Below are positions 26,574 through 36,292 of a DNA stretch of 64,000 nt, piece after piece. Within the stretch, counting starts at the first letter, position 1. Every line of letters begins with the position of its first letter. This stretch comes from a bacterium (GTDB lineage Bacteria; Planctomycetota; JAFGQW01). Made by a program: the position numbers and the translations under genes. The stretch lies in NCBI GenBank assembly GCA_030426805.1, contig JAUHXU010000003.1:372001-436000 (forward strand), written 5' to 3'. The notes beneath the pieces were generated by a model, which was not told the DNA's origin, made no database searches, and saw only the letters and a list, made by a program, of their open reading frames with translations.

Positions 26574-26856
26574 GGTCGTCATACGACCTCGGGCCTTCAG
26601 CGACCTCGAAGGGATCTGGCTCTACACCTACGAGAAATGGGGCGAGAACCAAGCTGCCCGCTACCTGGGACGGCTGAACGAACGGATCACGGAACTGGCG
26701 GAGACCGCGGAGCAAGGCGAGGCTCGCGACGCGGTCCGGCCTGGCTACTTTTCCATCCACGTTGGGAGGCACCTGGTCTTCTACACGCTCACGGAGGAGA
26801 TCGTGGGTATCGAGCGAGTGCTGCACGACCAGATGGACTTCGAGCGCCACCTGTAG
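26566..26856 (+). CDS. parE: ParE-like RelE-superfamily toxin
   Basis: A 96-residue toxin of the ParE/RelE fold: VVIRPRAFSDLEGIWLYTYEKWGENQAARYLGRLNERITELAETAEQG, then RPGYFSIHVGRHLVFYTLTEEIVGIERVLHDQMDF. The pattern (helix pair then a four-strand sheet with RxGxHLVFY-like segment) is that of ParE, whose known members inhibit DNA gyrase. Starts within the end of the antitoxin gene, so it is translationally coupled. Probably a chromosomal addiction or stress module. Confidence 0.88.
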   Translation: MREVVIRPRAFSDLEGIWLYTYEKWGENQAARYLGRLNERITELAETAEQGEARDAVRPGYFSIHVGRHLVFYTLTEEIVGIERVLHDQMDFERHL

Positions 26857-26980
26857 CCAGAGAGAGGTCGCTGCACGGAGAGTGCGTGCAGGGGGGCACC
26901 GGGTTGCCGGAACGCGCATCCTGCCGCATGTTGTCTTCAAACGCCGCCGGGGCGGGTCTCGAATCGACCGGAGACAGACG

Positions 26981-28297
26981 ATGCATCAGATGCTGGCGAT
27001 CCTCGCCCTACTCATCGCGACGACCGGAACCGTTGCGGCGCAGCAGGCCGAGCCGACGCCCGCGGCTCGCGATGCCGCGATCAAGAAGGCGATGCACTAC
27101 CTCGACCAGGAGATCTGGTCGTTGCAGGAGTACGGCTCGCCGATCAAGCAGTATGCGGTGGGCGTCGCCGCCTGGGCCTACCTGCTCGCCGGCGATCGCG
27201 CGCCGAAGGCGAAGCGGCTGCCGAGTCGCACGAAGCCGCTCAAGCGGATGCGGGGATTCCTCGACCGCTACGTCGAGTCGGTCGAACGCGACTACGCGCG
27301 CAACGACGAGCGCGAACGGCAGAACCCGACGTCTCCCGCCCCGCCGGGCGTGGGCCCGGGCGGGATGCCGCCGATGACGCGCGAATCCGCGATGCGGCCG
27401 AAGCAATACGTGTGGACGCTGGCGATGGCCGCGCACTTCTACGCGGAGAGCGTCGCGCGCGGCAAGAAGAGCGGCGCGTCGAAGAAGCGGCTCAAGACGA
27501 CGGTCAAACTGCTCGAGAATGCGCAGCAGCCGAATGGCGGCTGGGGGCACGACGACGCGCGGCGCCCGGGGATGGGACTGCCGGCGATCCGGATCCCGAA
27601 GCCCGGCGGCGGCCACTTCGACTACCCCGGCACGCTGCTCGCCGCGGCCAACTGTGCCCTCTCCGGCATCGGCGTCGGCCACCGCGCGCTCCGGTCGAAA
27701 GGCGCCGAGTCGCTCGCACGCGGCCGCAAGTACTTCGGCGGCGCACAGAACGCCGACGGCACCTACCCGTACGATCCGTCGCAGAAGCACGACGTCAAGA
27801 CGAAGACGGCGATGGCCGGTGGCATCGAGGTGGCGCGCACGACCGGCGCGGTGTTCGCGCTGCTGTGCGCCGGCGGCGACGCGAAGAGCGCCGAGGTCAC
27901 GAACGCGCTGGCGGCGGTCGACGCGTCGCCGGAGTTGATGGCCGAGGGCCACGGCTCCGCCTCGATGGCGCTGCAGTTCGGTGCACTGCTGAGCAAGGCG
28001 CGCGGGGAAGAGGCGTGGAAGACGTTCCGCAGGATCTACTTTCCGCGCATCCTCGCGAGCCAGGACGACGCCGGCGCGTTTCGATGCGTCTGCCTCAACA
28101 AGAGTCCCGGCGTCACGTGCGACACCGACCACTCCGGTGGCGGCGGCCCCGGCGGCGGGGACTACGCCCGCCAGCAAGAGGTCTACGTGACCGCGATCTA
28201 CACGCTGATCCTGTTGCTCGACCGCGCGAAGCTCGCCGCGATCCCGACGATGCCGCCCCGCCTGGCCCCGACGACGGAATCGCCTGCGAAACGCTGA
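26981..28297 (+). CDS. Secreted protein with squalene-cyclase-like (alpha/alpha) fold
   Basis: A 438-residue exported protein (signal peptide ending TVAAQQ). It has repeats of the terpene-cyclase/prenyltransferase alpha6-alpha6 type: AIKKAMHYLDQEIWSLQEY, KTTVKLLENAQQPNGGWGHDDAR, SLARGRKYFGGAQNADGTYPYDPS, RIYFPRILASQDDAGAFRCVC. These QxxxG(G/A)W-like blocks are the QW-type motif. No acidic DXDD motif is seen, so it is probably not a cyclase; secreted members of this fold are frequent in planctomycetes and unassigned. Short Pro/Gly linkers occur near residues 110-125. ATG 26981 starts the signal peptide. Confidence 0.78.
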   Translation: MHQMLAILALLIATTGTVAAQQAEPTPAARDAAIKKAMHYLDQEIWSLQEYGSPIKQYAVGVAAWAYLLAGDRAPKAKRLPSRTKPLKRMRGFLDRYVESVERDYARNDERERQNPTSPAPPGVGPGGMPPMTRESAMRPKQYVWTLAMAAHFYAESVARGKKSGASKKRLKTTVKLLENAQQPNGGWGHDDARRPGMGLPAIRIPKPGGGHFDYPGTLLAAANCALSGIGVGHRALRSKGAESLARGRKYFGGAQNADGTYPYDPSQKHDVKTKTAMAGGIEVARTTGAVFALLCAGGDAKSAEVTNALAAVDASPELMAEGHGSASMALQFGALLSKARGEEAWKTFRRIYFPRILASQDDAGAFRCVCLNKSPGVTCDTDHSGGGGPGGGDYARQQEVYVTAIYTLILLLDRAKLAAIPTMPPRLAPTTESPAKR

Positions 28298-28334
28298 CGA
28301 CGCCCCCGGCCCTCGAGGCGCTATCCTTGGGCCC

Positions 28335-30641
28335 ATGCGTTTGCTCCCGCGTTCACTCGTCCGCTGCGTCGTCGGCGTCGCCTTCGCTCTCGCGATCGCG
28401 CACGCCGCGGCGGCGCAGCGGCACCCGTGGGAGTGGCGGACGATCGCGGCGATCGAGATCGTCGGCAACGAACGAATCCCCGACGAGGCCGTGCTCGCGC
28501 GGATCGGAACCGCGGTGGGTGGGGTGTTCGACGCCCGCGTGCTGTCGGCGGATCTCCGCACGCTGTCCGGCGCGGACGGCTACTTCGACGACGCGCGCAT
28601 CGACGGCTACCTGCACGAGGACCGACTGATCCTCCGCTTCATCGTGCGCGAGCCGCCACTCGTGTCGACGGTTCGGATCCGAGGTGCCCACCGGCAACGC
28701 GAGCGCGACGCCCGTGACACGCTCGCGATCGCACTGCCGCGACCGGTGAGCGCCGCGCGCGCCGACGCGCGCACGCATGCGTTGGCCGAGTGGTATCGCG
28801 AGCAGGGGCACGCCCACGTGCAGGTCGGCTGGCACCGAGACGGCGACGTGCTCGTCGTGACGATCGACGAGGGGCCGCTGACGCACGTCTCCGCCGTTCG
28901 CTTGCTCGGCACGGTCGTCCTGCCGGAGCGCGACGTGACCGCCCGTCTCACGTGCCGTCGGGGCGAGCCCTACCGCGACGACGACGTCGTCGAGATCGAA
29001 GGCGAGATCGAGCACGAATACATGCGCCGGGGCTTTCTCGACGCGCGCGCGGATCTCGTCGATGTCGACTGGTCCACCGATTACCGCAAGGCGACGATCA
29101 CGGTCGAGGTCGACGCCGGGGTGCGCTACCGCGTCCGTTCGGTCGCGTTCGAGGGCACCGAGCGATTCACCGACGTCGAGTTGCACGCGCAGATCGAGAT
29201 GCGGGCCGGCGAACCGTTCGACGGCGACGCGTTCGCGCGCGACGCCGAAGCGGTGCGGGGCCACTACCGACACCACGCGATGATCGACGTGCGCCTCGTC
29301 GGCGGGAGACCGGCACTCCGCTACGCGCTCGACGAGCCGACGGTCGACGTGGTCTACCGGATCGTCGAAGGGTCGCCGATGCGCCTGGGGTTGATCCGGA
29401 TCGAGGGCAACGTCACGACCCGTGATCGCGTGATCCTACGCGAGTTCGACGTCGGCCCCGGACAGTGGATCGACCAACGTGCGATCGAACGGTCGCTGCG
29501 GCGGCTCCGCGACCGCGGCTACTTCGCGACGATCTCGTCGGAGTGGGTCGCGACCGACGACCCGGAGAGCCGAGACCTCCTCGTGCGCGTCGAGGAGCAC
29601 AAGACCGGCCGCCTGCGCTTCGCGATCGCGACCGACCTCGATCAGGGGGCGACGGCGGCGATCCGCTTCGACAAGCGTAACTTCGACCTGTTCGGCCCCT
29701 ACTTCACCGGCGGCGGGCAGCGGCTGCAGGCGGAGCTCGCGCCCGGCACCGAGTTCAACGCGTTCCGCGTGCGCTTCACCGAACCGTCGCTGGTCGGCAC
29801 GCCGTGGAGCCTGACGGTCGGCGGACTGCGACGCGCCCAGCGATACGACACGTATCGCACCGCGGGCACCGGCGGCGACGTCGCGATCGGACGCCGTCTC
29901 GACCGAGACCTCGGCTGGGACGACCGGCTCGACGTCGCGCTCGCGTTCGGCCTCGACTCGACCGACTTCGAGGACCGCGATCGGCCGGACGACGTCACGG
30001 TGCCGGTCGACCCGTGGCGCGTCGAGCAGGTGATTCGCACCCGGCGCCTCACGCCGAGCGTGCGGTATCGCGGGGGCTGGACGGTCGTCGACGGGGTTCG
30101 CGGCCTCGGGGCACAAGCCGCCGTCGACTACGGCACGGGAACGCACCGCTACCTCCGGTGGACCGCGCGCGTCGACGCGACGATCCGCCTGGCGGGCGAC
30201 GACGCGACCGACCTGCACACGTTGCGGCTCGAAGCGGCGACGGGCTGGTACGATCGCATCGGCGGCACGGACGTGATCCCGCTGGCCGACCGCTTCTTCA
30301 TCGGCGGCAGTCGCACGCTGCGCGGCCTCGACTACCAGGGTGTCGGCCCGCGCGGCTACGACGGACGCATCGCCGGCGGCGAGGCGATGTGGAGCGCGAC
30401 GGCCGAGTGGCAGTTCCCGATCCTCCGCGAGGCCCTGCGCGGCGTCTTGTTCACCGACGCCGGCTCGCTCGGCGATCGCCCGTTCGACGACGACTTCCGT
30501 CGCACGCGGATCACCGCCGGCGTCGGCATTCGCTCGCGCCTGTTCGGCGTCCCGATCGGCATCGACTTCGGCGTGCCGGTCCTCCGGCAGCGCGACGACG
30601 ACCGACGACTGGTCAGCCTGGTGGGTGAGATTCGGTTCTAG
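28335..30641 (+). CDS. Outer-membrane assembly factor of the BamA/TamA family
   Basis: A 768-residue protein with signal peptide. Up to five POTRA domains follow in about residues 35-420 (ARTIAAIEIVGNERIPDEAVLARI, LVSTVRIRGAH, VSAVRLLGTVVLPERDV, YRVRSVAFEGTERFTDVELHAQIEM, RLGLIRIEGNVTTRDRVILREFDVGPGQWID). Residues 430-768 form the Omp85 beta-barrel, with the DRFFIGGSRTLRGLDYQGVGPRG loop (the conserved VRGY/F-like region) and C-terminal Phe. BamA inserts beta-barrel proteins in the outer membrane. Single copy in the window; function as BamA itself or as a related transporter cannot be separated here. Confidence 0.88.
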   Translation: MRLLPRSLVRCVVGVAFALAIAHAAAAQRHPWEWRTIAAIEIVGNERIPDEAVLARIGTAVGGVFDARVLSADLRTLSGADGYFDDARIDGYLHEDRLILRFIVREPPLVSTVRIRGAHRQRERDARDTLAIALPRPVSAARADARTHALAEWYREQGHAHVQVGWHRDGDVLVVTIDEGPLTHVSAVRLLGTVVLPERDVTARLTCRRGEPYRDDDVVEIEGEIEHEYMRRGFLDARADLVDVDWSTDYRKATITVEVDAGVRYRVRSVAFEGTERFTDVELHAQIEMRAGEPFDGDAFARDAEAVRGHYRHHAMIDVRLVGGRPALRYALDEPTVDVVYRIVEGSPMRLGLIRIEGNVTTRDRVILREFDVGPGQWIDQRAIERSLRRLRDRGYFATISSEWVATDDPESRDLLVRVEEHKTGRLRFAIATDLDQGATAAIRFDKRNFDLFGPYFTGGGQRLQAELAPGTEFNAFRVRFTEPSLVGTPWSLTVGGLRRAQRYDTYRTAGTGGDVAIGRRLDRDLGWDDRLDVALAFGLDSTDFEDRDRPDDVTVPVDPWRVEQVIRTRRLTPSVRYRGGWTVVDGVRGLGAQAAVDYGTGTHRYLRWTARVDATIRLAGDDATDLHTLRLEAATGWYDRIGGTDVIPLADRFFIGGSRTLRGLDYQGVGPRGYDGRIAGGEAMWSATAEWQFPILREALRGVLFTDAGSLGDRPFDDDFRRTRITAGVGIRSRLFGVPIGIDFGVPVLRQRDDDRRLVSLVGEIRF

Positions 30642-30669
30642 TCCGGCGGAATGCGCGGGGCTGCCGGAC
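30641..30669 (+). terminator. Inverted repeat after BamA gene
   Basis: GTCCGGC (30641-30647) pairs with GCCGGAC (30663-30669) across a 15-base loop, directly at the stop codon of the BamA-like gene and before the lipoprotein at 30721. No T-run, so possibly a weak terminator. Confidence 0.35.
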
Positions 30670-30720
30670 ACGCCCGCCCCGTGCCTCGACTTCGTCCCGA
30701 TCGGGGAGTATCACGACAGT

Positions 30721-32628
30721 ATGAAGAAGCTCTGTCTGCTCGCGCTCATCGCGATTCTCCCCGGTTGCGGGGTCGGTGTCGGCATCGGCGGTTTCGGATT
30801 CGCGGTCGGCATCGGTGCACCGCCCGAAGCGCCCGCGTCCGACGACCTCCCGACCGGGTTTCGCATCGACGACGCGACGATCGCGATCACCGTCGCGGAC
30901 GACGGCACCTATACCGGCACCCGGACGCTCGCCCGTACGGTGACGGCGCCGGCCGGTGTGCGGCACGTGCAACGGGCGACGATCGACTTCGACCCGGAGA
31001 CGCAGCGCGTCACGCTCGTCGACGCGTCGGTCACGCAGCCCGACGGCACGCGGATCGCGGTCACCGCCGACAACGTCTTCACCGCCCCCAGCGAACAGGC
31101 GCAACGCACGCCGCACTTCGCGCGGTCCCGAACGACGACGGTGATCTTCCCGCAACTGCGCGTCGGTTCCCGCACGCACGTCACGTGGCGCTTCGAGCAG
31201 CGCAGCCCGACGCCGTTCGGTTTCACGCAGGTCTGGCGGGCCCCCCTCGCGGTGCCGGTCACGCGCGCGACGATCACGCTCGACGTGCCCGATGCCTCGC
31301 CGGTGCGCTGCGCCGGGTTCGACGTCGACATCGCGCGCGAACGACGCGGGTCGCGCCGCCGAATCGTCGCGACCCTCTCGGACTACCGAGGCCACGAGCC
31401 CGAGTATGCGCAGGTCGTCGCGGAGGACGTCGTGCCGACGTTCGTCGCGTCGAGCGTCGACGCCTGGGAAACGGTCGGCGCGCGTTTCGCCGAGGCGTGG
31501 GCCGACCGCGTCGTCGTGACGCCGGACGTCGAGGCACTCGCCGCCGAGATCGTCGGCGACCGAACCGGACTCGACGCCGCGCGCGCGATCTACCGCTGGG
31601 TGTGCCGCAACGTCCACTACGTGCAGGTCTACCTCGGCACCGGCGACCGGTCGCTCCCCCACCCGTCCACCGACGTGATGCGCGACCGCTACGGCGACTG
31701 CAAGGACCACTATGTCCTGTTCGCCGCACTGCTCCGCGCACGCGACATCCGATGCGAGCCGGCGTTCGTGCGATGGAAGCGGTCGTGGCGCACGCTCCCG
31801 CTGCCGACGCCGCTGCAGTTCGACCACTGCGTCGCCTACCTCCCCGACTTCGACGTCTGGGCGAACCCGACGGACCCGTTCGCCGACCTCGGCGTGCTCG
31901 ACCAGGCCCTGAGCGACCAGTTCGTCGTCGTCGGCACGACCGACGGCCGCGTCGCGCGCACGCCGACCGCGCGACCGGACGACAATCGCTACACCTGTGA
32001 CCACGACGTGACGATCGAGCCGACCGGCACGGTCCGGGGCACGAGCCGGATCGGTGCGACCGGGCGACCCGCGACCCGCTTCCGCGCGCGCCTCGCGCGG
32101 AACGCCGATCCCGCGGCAGTCGCGACCTCGCTGCTGTGGCGCACGTCGCTCGGTGGCATCGGCGACATCCAGAGTTCCGATCCGACCGACCTCGACGCCC
32201 CGTTCACGTGCAGCGGCGCATGGGTGAGCCCGAAGGCGCTCGACGTCGACGACCGGATCTACCTGACGACGCCGACCGGCGTCGACTTCCTCACGCCCGA
32301 CGTCGCACGTCGCTTCCTGTCGGCCGCGGCACGGACGATGCCGATCGTGATCGGTGCCGTCGACGTCACGCGCACGTTCACGATCCACCTGCCCGACGGC
32401 TACACCGCCGAGCGCGTGCCTCCGGACCGAACCCGCGAGAACGCAATCGGTCACTACCGCTCGACGGTCCGTGTCGCCGACGACGGCACGATCGCGATCC
32501 GCCGCCACCTCCGCCTCGCCCGTGACGTCGTGTCCGCGGCCGACTACGGTCCGCTCCGCGCGCTGCTCCGCGACCTCGACCGCGACGCCCGCGCGACGAT
32601 CGTCCTCCGCCGCACGGCCGCCCCGTAG
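30721..32628 (+). CDS. Lipoprotein with DUF3857 and transglutaminase-like domain
   Basis: A 635-residue lipoprotein (lipobox LPGC). Residues 50-230 fit DUF3857 (RIDDATIAITVADDGTYTGTRTLARTV, IDFDPETQRVTLVDASVTQPDGTRIAV, RTTTVIFPQLRVGSRTHVTWRFEQRSP). Residues 255-410 form a transglutaminase-like domain with Cys327 in RYGDCKDHYVLFAALLRA, His in FDHCVAYLP and Asp in FDVWANPTDPF, so the catalytic triad is complete. Such proteins usually act as proteases or crosslinkers at the cell surface. The rest is beta-rich. The gene stands in a run of lipoproteins after the BamA gene. Confidence 0.85.
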   Translation: MKKLCLLALIAILPGCGVGVGIGGFGFAVGIGAPPEAPASDDLPTGFRIDDATIAITVADDGTYTGTRTLARTVTAPAGVRHVQRATIDFDPETQRVTLVDASVTQPDGTRIAVTADNVFTAPSEQAQRTPHFARSRTTTVIFPQLRVGSRTHVTWRFEQRSPTPFGFTQVWRAPLAVPVTRATITLDVPDASPVRCAGFDVDIARERRGSRRRIVATLSDYRGHEPEYAQVVAEDVVPTFVASSVDAWETVGARFAEAWADRVVVTPDVEALAAEIVGDRTGLDAARAIYRWVCRNVHYVQVYLGTGDRSLPHPSTDVMRDRYGDCKDHYVLFAALLRARDIRCEPAFVRWKRSWRTLPLPTPLQFDHCVAYLPDFDVWANPTDPFADLGVLDQALSDQFVVVGTTDGRVARTPTARPDDNRYTCDHDVTIEPTGTVRGTSRIGATGRPATRFRARLARNADPAAVATSLLWRTSLGGIGDIQSSDPTDLDAPFTCSGAWVSPKALDVDDRIYLTTPTGVDFLTPDVARRFLSAAARTMPIVIGAVDVTRTFTIHLPDGYTAERVPPDRTRENAIGHYRSTVRVADDGTIAIRRHLRLARDVVSAADYGPLRALLRDLDRDARATIVLRRTAAP

Positions 32629-32685
32629 CGTTCGCTTGCCGGTCCGCGCGCGGCGTGGCATGCTCGTCGGTCCAGGAGGCATCGC

Positions 32686-33429
32686 ATGACGCACCTCGCT
32701 CGATGGCGCGCCCTCGGCACGCCCTGCATTCTCGCACTCACCGCCCTGCTCGCAGCCGGGTGCGGCTCGACCTCGTTCGGCCCGGCGAGCGGCTCGGAGG
32801 GACTCTACGCCCTCGACGATTCGGTCCGACGGGCGATGGAACCGGAGATGTCCGCGGACGACGAAGCACCGGCAGCCGACCCGCGCGGCCCGGCACGCCT
32901 CGTCATCCACACCGCCGACGTCGAGGTGCAGATCAAGAACGCCGACCGCGCCCGCCGCGACGCCCGCGCGATCGCGAAGACGCGCGGCGGTCACGTGCAG
33001 TTCGAGGGGGACAACCGCGTCGTGCTGCGCGTGCCGGCCGCCGAGTTCGACGCGGCACTCGCCGAGGCGATGGCGCTCGGGCCGGTCTTGTCGCGTGAGG
33101 TCGCCGCACAGGACGTGACCGAAGAATACGTCGACCTCGAACTGCGGCTGCGCGTGCGCTCGCGCTACCTCGCAGAACTCGAGCGCCTCTACGAACGCGG
33201 CGGGTCGATCAAGGACCTGCTCGAGATCAAGCGCGAGATGGAGAAGGTCACCGAGGAGATCGAACGGATCAAGGGACGCATCCGCTTCCTGAAGGACCGC
33301 GTGTCGATGGCGACGATCACCGTACGCTTCCGCGTCGTCGTTCGCGCGGCGGTCGACCCGGACTTCAAGTTGCCGTTTCCGTGGCTGAACGACCTCGGCA
33401 TCGACGCGTTGCTGGGGGTGCGCCGATGA
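32686..33429 (+). CDS. DUF4349-family lipoprotein
   Basis: A 247-residue lipoprotein (lipobox AAGC). Residues 70-225 match the DUF4349 pattern: RLVIHTADVEVQIKNADRARRDARAIAKTRGGHVQFEGDNRVVLRVPAAEFDAALAEA, then the conserved coiled-coil SREVAAQDVTEEYVDLELRLRVRSRYLAELERL and KREMEKVTEEIERIKGRIRFLKDRVSMATITVRF. Members are envelope proteins of unknown role. It shares an ATGA overlap with the following lipoprotein gene. Confidence 0.85.
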   Translation: MTHLARWRALGTPCILALTALLAAGCGSTSFGPASGSEGLYALDDSVRRAMEPEMSADDEAPAADPRGPARLVIHTADVEVQIKNADRARRDARAIAKTRGGHVQFEGDNRVVLRVPAAEFDAALAEAMALGPVLSREVAAQDVTEEYVDLELRLRVRSRYLAELERLYERGGSIKDLLEIKREMEKVTEEIERIKGRIRFLKDRVSMATITVRFRVVVRAAVDPDFKLPFPWLNDLGIDALLGVRR

Positions 33430-33872
33430 CCGCCCGACTCCTGCTGATCGCGCTGCTCGTGCTCCCCGCGTGCGGAACGACGTTCGCGACGCCCGCCGGC
33501 TACGCCGCACTCGAACCGGTCGTCGGCGACTACGCGTTCGAGGCCGTGTCGCCGGAGAACTGCCGCTATCGCATCCGCCGCCTGTCGCGCGGCGAGGACA
33601 GCGACGCCGCCTATTGGGAAGCCGCGATCACGAACCACCTCGTGCGCACCGCGGCCTACACGCCGGTGTCGGCCGCGGACCTCACGACCGTCGAGGGACT
33701 GTCCGGACGGGAGTTGCTCTTCGAGGCGACGTCCGGCGGAGTCGACTACCGCTACTGGATCGGCTTCCTGCTCGACGGCAGCCGGCTGTGGCTGATCGAG
33801 GCCGGCGGCGTCGCGAGCACGTTCGAGGCGGACCTCGACGCGGTGCGTGACGCCGCGCGCGCGATCCGCTGA
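33426..33872 (+). CDS. Small lipoprotein
   Basis: A 148-residue protein beginning with a lipoprotein signal (LLLIALLVLPAC). The mature part has a beta-rich pattern (GDYAFEAVSPENCRYRIRRLSRG, DYRYWIGFLLDGSRLWLIEAGG). Not recognised. It starts four bases inside the end of the DUF4349 gene and probably shares its operon. Ends 10 bp before the convergent ClpX-like gene. Confidence 0.7.
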   Translation: MTARLLLIALLVLPACGTTFATPAGYAALEPVVGDYAFEAVSPENCRYRIRRLSRGEDSDAAYWEAAITNHLVRTAAYTPVSAADLTTVEGLSGRELLFEATSGGVDYRYWIGFLLDGSRLWLIEAGGVASTFEADLDAVRDAARAIR

Positions 33873-33880
33873 TCGGATCG
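33862..33880. terminator. Hairpin around the lipoprotein stop codon
   Basis: CGATCCG (33862-33868) and CGGATCG (33874-33880) form a perfect 7-bp stem with a 5-base loop that holds part of the stop codon of the lipoprotein gene (TGA 33870-33872). It lies one base before the stop codon of the convergent ClpX-like gene, so it may end both transcripts. No T-run. Confidence 0.45.
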
Positions 33881-33881
33881 A

Positions 33882-35090
<1,209 letters not shown>

Positions 35091-35112
35091 CGGGTCGTCT
35101 CTCCTCTTCCGT

Positions 35113-36222
35113 TCAGCGGCCGAGCGATGCGAACAGCGGGTCGAGCCGCTCGAGCCCCGCGGCGAGCGCGTCGGGGGCGGCACCACACGACAGTCGGATC
35201 GCGTCGGGCACGCCGAAGAACGCACCCGGCACGACGTAGACGCGTGCCTCGTCGCGGCAACGCGCGGTGAATGCGTCGCCGTCGGTTCCGTCGGGCAGCG
35301 ACACGAGGCCGCAGATGCCGACGGCGGGACGCACCCAGTGCGCGGTGTCGTGCCGCGCGACGAACGCGTCGAGCGCATCGCGTCCGGCCGCGGCGCGGCG
35401 TGCGATGTCGGCGCGCAGCGCGGCGAGTGCGTCGGTGTTCGCGAGCACGCGCTCGGCGAGCCACTCGCTCGGCACACAACCGCGACCGAGCAGCAGGTGG
35501 TTCGCCTCGGCGACCCGATCGAGGAACGCCGGCGCACCGGCGATCCAGCCGATCCGCAGACCGCCGAGACCGTACGCCTTCGTCAAGCTCGACGTCACGA
35601 CAACGTGGTCGCCGTGCGCGGCTGCGGTGCCGACGCCGTCGGCGCCGGGAAACTCTCGGTAGACTTCGTCGACGACGAGCGTCGCACCCGCGCGTTCGCA
35701 CGCACCGGCGAGCGTCGCGATCGCCTCGTCGTCGAGCAGACACCCGGTCGGGTTGTGGGGATTCGACACGAAGCAGACCTCGCAGCCGGCGAGCCGCTCC
35801 GCCAAGCCGGCCGGATCGATCGCCCACCCGAGTGCCGCTCGCCGCGGCAGCGAGACGATGTCGCCGCCGAGCGCCTGGACGAGGCGTGTCATCGGCGAGT
35901 AGACCGGATGCTCGAGCGCGACCCGGACCCCGGGCGCGACGAGCGCGGAGAGCGCGAGCGCATTCGCGCCGGAGGTGCCCGGCGCCACGACGACGTGATC
36001 GACGCCGAGGCCGAGGTGGGCGGCCAGCCGCGCGCGCAACGGCTCGATCCCCCGCCAGTTCGGCTGTTCGGCGGGCATCGCGGCGAGGTCGACCCCCCAC
36101 GCACGCCAATCCCAGTCCACCGCGAGGCCGCTCGACCCGAGGTCGTAGTCGAAGCGGTCCGCCGGCTGGGTCTGCACCCATTCGATGTAAGGATCGTGAA
36201 GGAGTGGGCGGGGATCGTGCAT
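35113..36222 (-). CDS. PLP-dependent aminotransferase, class I/II
   Basis: A 369-residue fold-type I enzyme. Recognisable blocks: PGTSGANALALSALVAPGVRVALEHPVYSPM, FVSNPHNPTGCLLDDEAI, LVVDEVYREF, and the PLP lysine in SSLTKAYGLGGLRIGWIAG. C-terminal part carries VYVVPGAFFGVPDAIRLSCG, typical for binding the substrate carboxylate by Arg. The substrate is not clear; aspartate or aromatic aminotransferase subfamilies are nearest. Lies 22 bp upstream of the ClpX-like gene on the same strand. ATG 36222 is chosen over an upstream in-frame start that lies in the divergent leader. Confidence 0.88.
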   Translation of the reverse strand: MHDPRPLLHDPYIEWVQTQPADRFDYDLGSSGLAVDWDWRAWGVDLAAMPAEQPNWRGIEPLRARLAAHLGLGVDHVVVAPGTSGANALALSALVAPGVRVALEHPVYSPMTRLVQALGGDIVSLPRRAALGWAIDPAGLAERLAGCEVCFVSNPHNPTGCLLDDEAIATLAGACERAGATLVVDEVYREFPGADGVGTAAAHGDHVVVTSSLTKAYGLGGLRIGWIAGAPAFLDRVAEANHLLLGRGCVPSEWLAERVLANTDALAALRADIARRAAAGRDALDAFVARHDTAHWVRPAVGICGLVSLPDGTDGDAFTARCRDEARVYVVPGAFFGVPDAIRLSCGAAPDALAAGLERLDPLFASLGR

Positions 36223-36292
36223 CGGCCCATTGTCGGCGGTCGTCGGGAGCGACGCAACCGGGTATGCTCGCATCGGAAGAGAGGAGGCCCCG

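Noticed and set aside
30613..33510. Long minus-strand frame of 965 codons
   Set aside because: It lies opposite three genes with lipoboxes and known domains; it is an effect of GC bias.
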